Shown one piece after another: positions 4,888-7,713 of a stretch of 7,713 bases of DNA. Location: NCBI GenBank assembly GCA_034436035.1, contig DAOTVW010000240.1, positions 1 through 7,713 on the forward strand, in the 5' to 3' direction. The stretch is from UBA4823 sp034436035. GTDB lineage: Bacteria; Chloroflexota; Anaerolineae; Anaerolineales; UBA4823. Under the pieces are notes generated by a model. The model worked only from the letters and a program-made list of their open reading frames with translations, was not told the origin of the DNA and did no database searches. The translations under genes and the position numbers were made by a program. Numbering within the stretch: the first letter of the stretch is position 1; the number at the start of each line of letters is the position of its first letter.

Positions 4888-6612
4888 ATGACGATATCCT
4901 CACAAGCTGATCCGATCGTATATTTCGATCAGGTAACCTTTGCACATTATGAACAAACCACGCCGACGTTAAAAAATATCAATTTAACGCTCCGGCGTGG
5001 TTCCATTACATTGCTTGTAGGTCCCTCAGGCAGCGGAAAGTCCACTTTGTGCATGTTAATGACTGGTATTGTTCCGCACCTCTTAGGGGGTAATTTAAGT
5101 GGGAAGGTAGTGGTGGATCATCACGATGTGGCATCTACACCTGTAAAGGACTTAGCTGTTTCTGCGGGATTGTTGTTTCAAGACCCGGAATGGATGATTG
5201 CCGCGTTGCGCGTGGAAGATGAAGTGGCTTTTGGACCCGAAAATTTATGTCTCCCAAGAGAAGAGATCCTCAAACGGGTAGATCATGCCCTTAATTTTGT
5301 AGGCCTAAATCACTTGCGCCGCAACCCCGTTTGGGCTCTTTCTGGTGGACAGGTGCAAAAATTGGGTTTTGCTTCGGTGCTAGCGATGGAAACGCCGCTC
5401 ATTATTCTTGATGAACCCACTGCAAACCTCGATCCAGCAACTACTTATGCAATTCATCAGCTTATTCTCCATTTGAGAGATGAAGGGAAAACGATTGTTC
5501 TCGTGACCAAAGATTTAGATGAATTTATGGCAGAGGCTGATCAGCTAGTGTTTTTACAAAATGGGGAGATTGTTGCTAGTGGCAGCCCGCGGCAGGTCAT
5601 CTCTCAATATGGGAAAACGATGTTTGAAGCAGGAGTATGGTTACCAGAGCCAACCGAAATTGGTTTAATCCTTATGGAGAAAGGAAAATTACAAAGCAGC
5701 CAGCTCCCATTGACGATACCTGAAGCAGTGGAAGTGTACTCACAACTCCAATTTAAAGAGATAGAGCCGGTGAATTTGCCAGCAAATTATGCCGAAAAAC
5801 TTATATCTGCAAAGGATGTGGAATTTGCATACAATCCCAAAACAAAAGCATTGAAAGGGGTTTCGTTTGAAGTTTATGCGGGTGAATTGTTGGCAATAAT
5901 CGGTCAAAATGGCGCTGGGAAAAGCACCCTATCGAAATTGTTGGTGAGCCTTCTCAAGCCAACGAAGGGGGAGTTAACCTTATTTGGCAAAAGCACCCTC
6001 CAGTGGCATGCTTCTGATTTGGCTAATTTGGTGGCATTGGTGTTTCAAAATCCGGAACATCAATTTTTGTGTGATACGGTTTTTGAAGAATTATCCTACA
6101 GTTTATTGGCAAAGGGCATCACCGATGAGCAAGAGGTCAAACAGCGGGTGGAAGAGATGTTATCCCAAATGGAGTTGCTCGATTTTGCGCAGAAGCATCC
6201 TTTCGGATTGAGTGAAGGAGCAAAGCGCCGTTTAGGGGTGGCGACGATGCTGGTAGGGGGCGGGGTGCGCTTATTGATCGTGGATGAACCCACTTACGGG
6301 CAAGACCGGCGGATGACGGAAAAATTAATGTCCATGATCAGACGCTTTCAACAAGAAGGGATTGGGGTAATCATGATTACTCACGATATGCGCTTGGTGG
6401 AAGCGCATATCGATCGGGCAATTGTGATGGCTGATGGGCAAAAGATATTTGACGGTTCACCAAAGCAATTGTTCCAATCTACAGAGATTATCCAAAAAGC
6501 GTGGCTGCGCCCGACTGCATTGCGTAGATTGCTCAATGCGATGGAAGAAAAAGGCTATTTAATTCCGCAAAACATCAGCTCGGTTGAGCAATTCATTGAG
6601 GCTGTTTTATGA
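4888..6612 (+). CDS. ECF transporter ATPase, two fused ABC domains (YkoD-like)
   Basis: The 574-residue protein holds both ATPase subunits of the energising module on the cytoplasmic face. Domain 1 has Walker A GPSGSGKST (45-53), Q-loop FQDPEW (97-102), signature LSGGQ (151-155), Walker B LIILDEPTANLD (171-182) and an H-loop reading VTKDL (206-210), where the usual histidine is Lys208. Domain 2 has Walker A GQNGAGKST (339-347), Q-loop FQNPEHQ (386-392), a degenerate signature LSEGAKRR (441-448), Walker B LLIVDEPTYGQD (462-473) and a normal H-loop ITHDM (497-501). In a head-to-tail dimer the two departures fall in the same composite site: domain 1 nucleotide site plus domain 2 signature. One canonical and one degenerate ATP site are expected. 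Length and layout match YkoD. The SD is weak (GCGG/GGTAAA). The gene overlaps the T gene by 4 bp. Confidence 0.95.
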   Translation: MTISSQADPIVYFDQVTFAHYEQTTPTLKNINLTLRRGSITLLVGPSGSGKSTLCMLMTGIVPHLLGGNLSGKVVVDHHDVASTPVKDLAVSAGLLFQDPEWMIAALRVEDEVAFGPENLCLPREEILKRVDHALNFVGLNHLRRNPVWALSGGQVQKLGFASVLAMETPLIILDEPTANLDPATTYAIHQLILHLRDEGKTIVLVTKDLDEFMAEADQLVFLQNGEIVASGSPRQVISQYGKTMFEAGVWLPEPTEIGLILMEKGKLQSSQLPLTIPEAVEVYSQLQFKEIEPVNLPANYAEKLISAKDVEFAYNPKTKALKGVSFEVYAGELLAIIGQNGAGKSTLSKLLVSLLKPTKGELTLFGKSTLQWHASDLANLVALVFQNPEHQFLCDTVFEELSYSLLAKGITDEQEVKQRVEEMLSQMELLDFAQKHPFGLSEGAKRRLGVATMLVGGGVRLLIVDEPTYGQDRRMTEKLMSMIRRFQQEGIGVIMITHDMRLVEAHIDRAIVMADGQKIFDGSPKQLFQSTEIIQKAWLRPTALRRLLNAMEEKGYLIPQNISSVEQFIEAVL

Positions 6613-7382
6613 GCGAACAATTCTTGGCTTACATTGACAACGATTCAGTCATCCACCGCTGTGATGCTTTAAGTAAATTGTTATGGGTTGCCATTGTTGT
6701 CGTTGCCACGTTTCTTTTTCAAACCAGTTTATCGCGCGCTGTGATGTTTATCACTTTGCTTTTTGTTGCCATCTTTGTTGCACGTATCCCATTGCGGACG
6801 ATTTTTCGGGTGTCGCCACTGATCTTTGGCGTAGCGTTTCTTTTGGGTCTGTTCCACTTCTTTGTTACCAAAGGTTTAACGCCGTTGATTACAATCGGGC
6901 AAATAACCATCATGAAAGAACCTGTTGAAGATGGTTTAGCGTTTTTCTTTCGTCTAGCTATTATGGTGATGGCATCTTTTATGTTGATCTGGACCACCGA
7001 TATTCAAGAACTCATGACCGGGCTAGTCCATTTGCATATGCCTTACCGCTATGCTTTCGCTATTTTTATGGCTTTGCGCTTTATTCCGATGATCCAACAA
7101 GAAGTGGAAGCGGTCAAGGCTGCCCACACTATTCGCGGGAGAGCAGTAAAATCGCAATTTCGGCATCGCTTTCGACTATGGCAGCGTTATATGTTTACGG
7201 TAATCGTTAATGGTTTACGCAAGGCAGAGGGAACCGCCATGGCAATTGAATCACGTGCCTTTGGTGCTTACCCAAAGCGTACTTATGTAAAACCGTTTCA
7301 TTGGACAGTGAGTGGATTCAGTCTGGTGGGTATATTTACTGCGCTGGCGGTTTTTCTGCTCGTCCTGGAACACTGGAAATAA
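6609..7382 (+). CDS. ECF transporter transmembrane (T) component, YkoC/CbiQ family
   Basis: This 257-residue membrane protein would couple ATP hydrolysis to movement of the S subunit. Hydrophobic segments lie at about 23-38, 44-59, 68-86, 108-128 and 233-253. The long cytoplasmic helical region (about 150-220) carries the two coupling motifs of the family in variant form: I-R-G at 175-177 (HTIRGRA) and S-R-A at 215-217 (AIESRAFG). The arginines that dock into the two ATPase grooves, Arg176 and Arg216, are kept. The ATG overlaps the TGA of the ATPase gene (ATGA, 6609-6612), indicating translational coupling. It is the last gene of the unit. No clear intrinsic terminator follows within the window. 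Confidence 0.93.
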   Translation: MSEQFLAYIDNDSVIHRCDALSKLLWVAIVVVATFLFQTSLSRAVMFITLLFVAIFVARIPLRTIFRVSPLIFGVAFLLGLFHFFVTKGLTPLITIGQITIMKEPVEDGLAFFFRLAIMVMASFMLIWTTDIQELMTGLVHLHMPYRYAFAIFMALRFIPMIQQEVEAVKAAHTIRGRAVKSQFRHRFRLWQRYMFTVIVNGLRKAEGTAMAIESRAFGAYPKRTYVKPFHWTVSGFSLVGIFTALAVFLLVLEHWK

Positions 7383-7713
7383 ACCTGTGTTCTCGGCTAT
7401 TTCATGATGTTTTCACATAATAAACTAAATTCGCCTAACAAGACATCTTTGGTGTAAATCCTTTCTGCACCTGGCTGGCTGGTTCTTCGGAAATAAATAT
7501 GTAGGATGCTATGAGCTGAATCGAAAAGAATCCCTTTTTGTTATATTTCTATAAATCATTATCAATTAACAAATGAGAGTGTTAAAAAACAAGTTCATAA
7601 TGCACCAAACGCTCAGACTTTCATATAAGGCATATAGTTGAAGATAACGACCAAAGGTAAACCAATCTGCTGCAGGAATTTGAGATAAAAAAATAATAAA
7701 ACCTGACAGGTCT
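7383..7713. other. AT-rich non-coding stretch with no recognisable gene
   Basis: No open frame with plausible coding character, RNA gene or strong terminator is seen on either strand. The only local oddities are a short CTGG triplicate (CTGGCTGGCTGG near 7471-7482) and the palindrome at the right edge. Confidence 0.6.
7690..7713 (-). terminator. Possible terminator of a minus-strand gene beyond the right edge (partial)
   Basis: ACCTGACAGGT (7701-7711) is a perfect palindrome around one base. Read on the minus strand it is followed by TTTTATTATTTTTTTATC, a T-rich tract. The single-base loop is too tight for a hairpin by itself, so the working stem, if any, would use sequence outside the window. 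Confidence 0.25.

Noticed and set aside
7500..7550. Terminator after the T component (GGAT ... ATCC then CTTTTTG)
   Set aside because: The stem would be only 4 bp with a loop of over 20 nt, which is too weak to support.
7383..7713. Short open frame entering from the right edge on the minus strand
   Set aside because: It stays open for about 30 codons but is Phe/Tyr/Ser-rich from AT-rich DNA, with no start or recognisable motif.

Overview
The window looks like part of a chromosome from an anaerobic, moderately AT-rich bacterium. The best guess is Chloroflexota, class Anaerolineae. This is inferred from the kind of intergenic decamer array (GCGAATRRAC type), TTG start use, and a corrinoid methyltransferase set in a bacterial context. 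No taxonomic marker gene is present, so the assignment is tentative.

Layout. (1) Positions 1-102, minus strand: the first 34 codons of a gene leaving the window, apparently leaderless behind an extended -10 element. (2) About 129-520: a degenerate tandem array of 10-bp units arranged in blocks of 10n+3 (sometimes +4) bp, with one exact 63-bp duplication. It is non-coding, although its periodicity keeps frames open. (3) 593-1807, plus strand: a 12-TM MFS efflux-type permease, followed by a good intrinsic terminator (1943-1974). (4) 2117-7382, plus strand: five tightly packed genes that read as one unit. They are a MtbC/MtmC-type corrinoid protein, a methyltransferase of the MtmB (monomethylamine methyltransferase) fold, and a complete ECF transporter of YkoEDC type (S component, double ATPase, T component). 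(5) 7383-7713: no recognisable gene.

How the genes may work together. The most interesting point is the MtmB homologue. In methanogens MtmB carries pyrrolysine, read from an in-frame UAG. Here the aligned position is an ordinary serine codon (Ser214, TCC at 3428-3430), and the gene has no internal stop. It therefore appears to be a pyrrolysine-independent MtmB-family enzyme, analogous to the non-Pyl MttB relatives (MtgB and others) that demethylate betaines. Its partner corrinoid protein lies 15 bp upstream, and the YkoE-type ECF importer lies directly downstream. My working hypothesis is that the ECF system imports a small methylated (probably N-methyl) compound, which the methyltransferase and corrinoid protein demethylate. 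The methyl group would then pass to tetrahydrofolate or another acceptor by an enzyme encoded elsewhere. The substrate is unknown. YkoE relatives are tied to thiamine/hydroxymethylpyrimidine uptake, but no TPP riboswitch is visible here.
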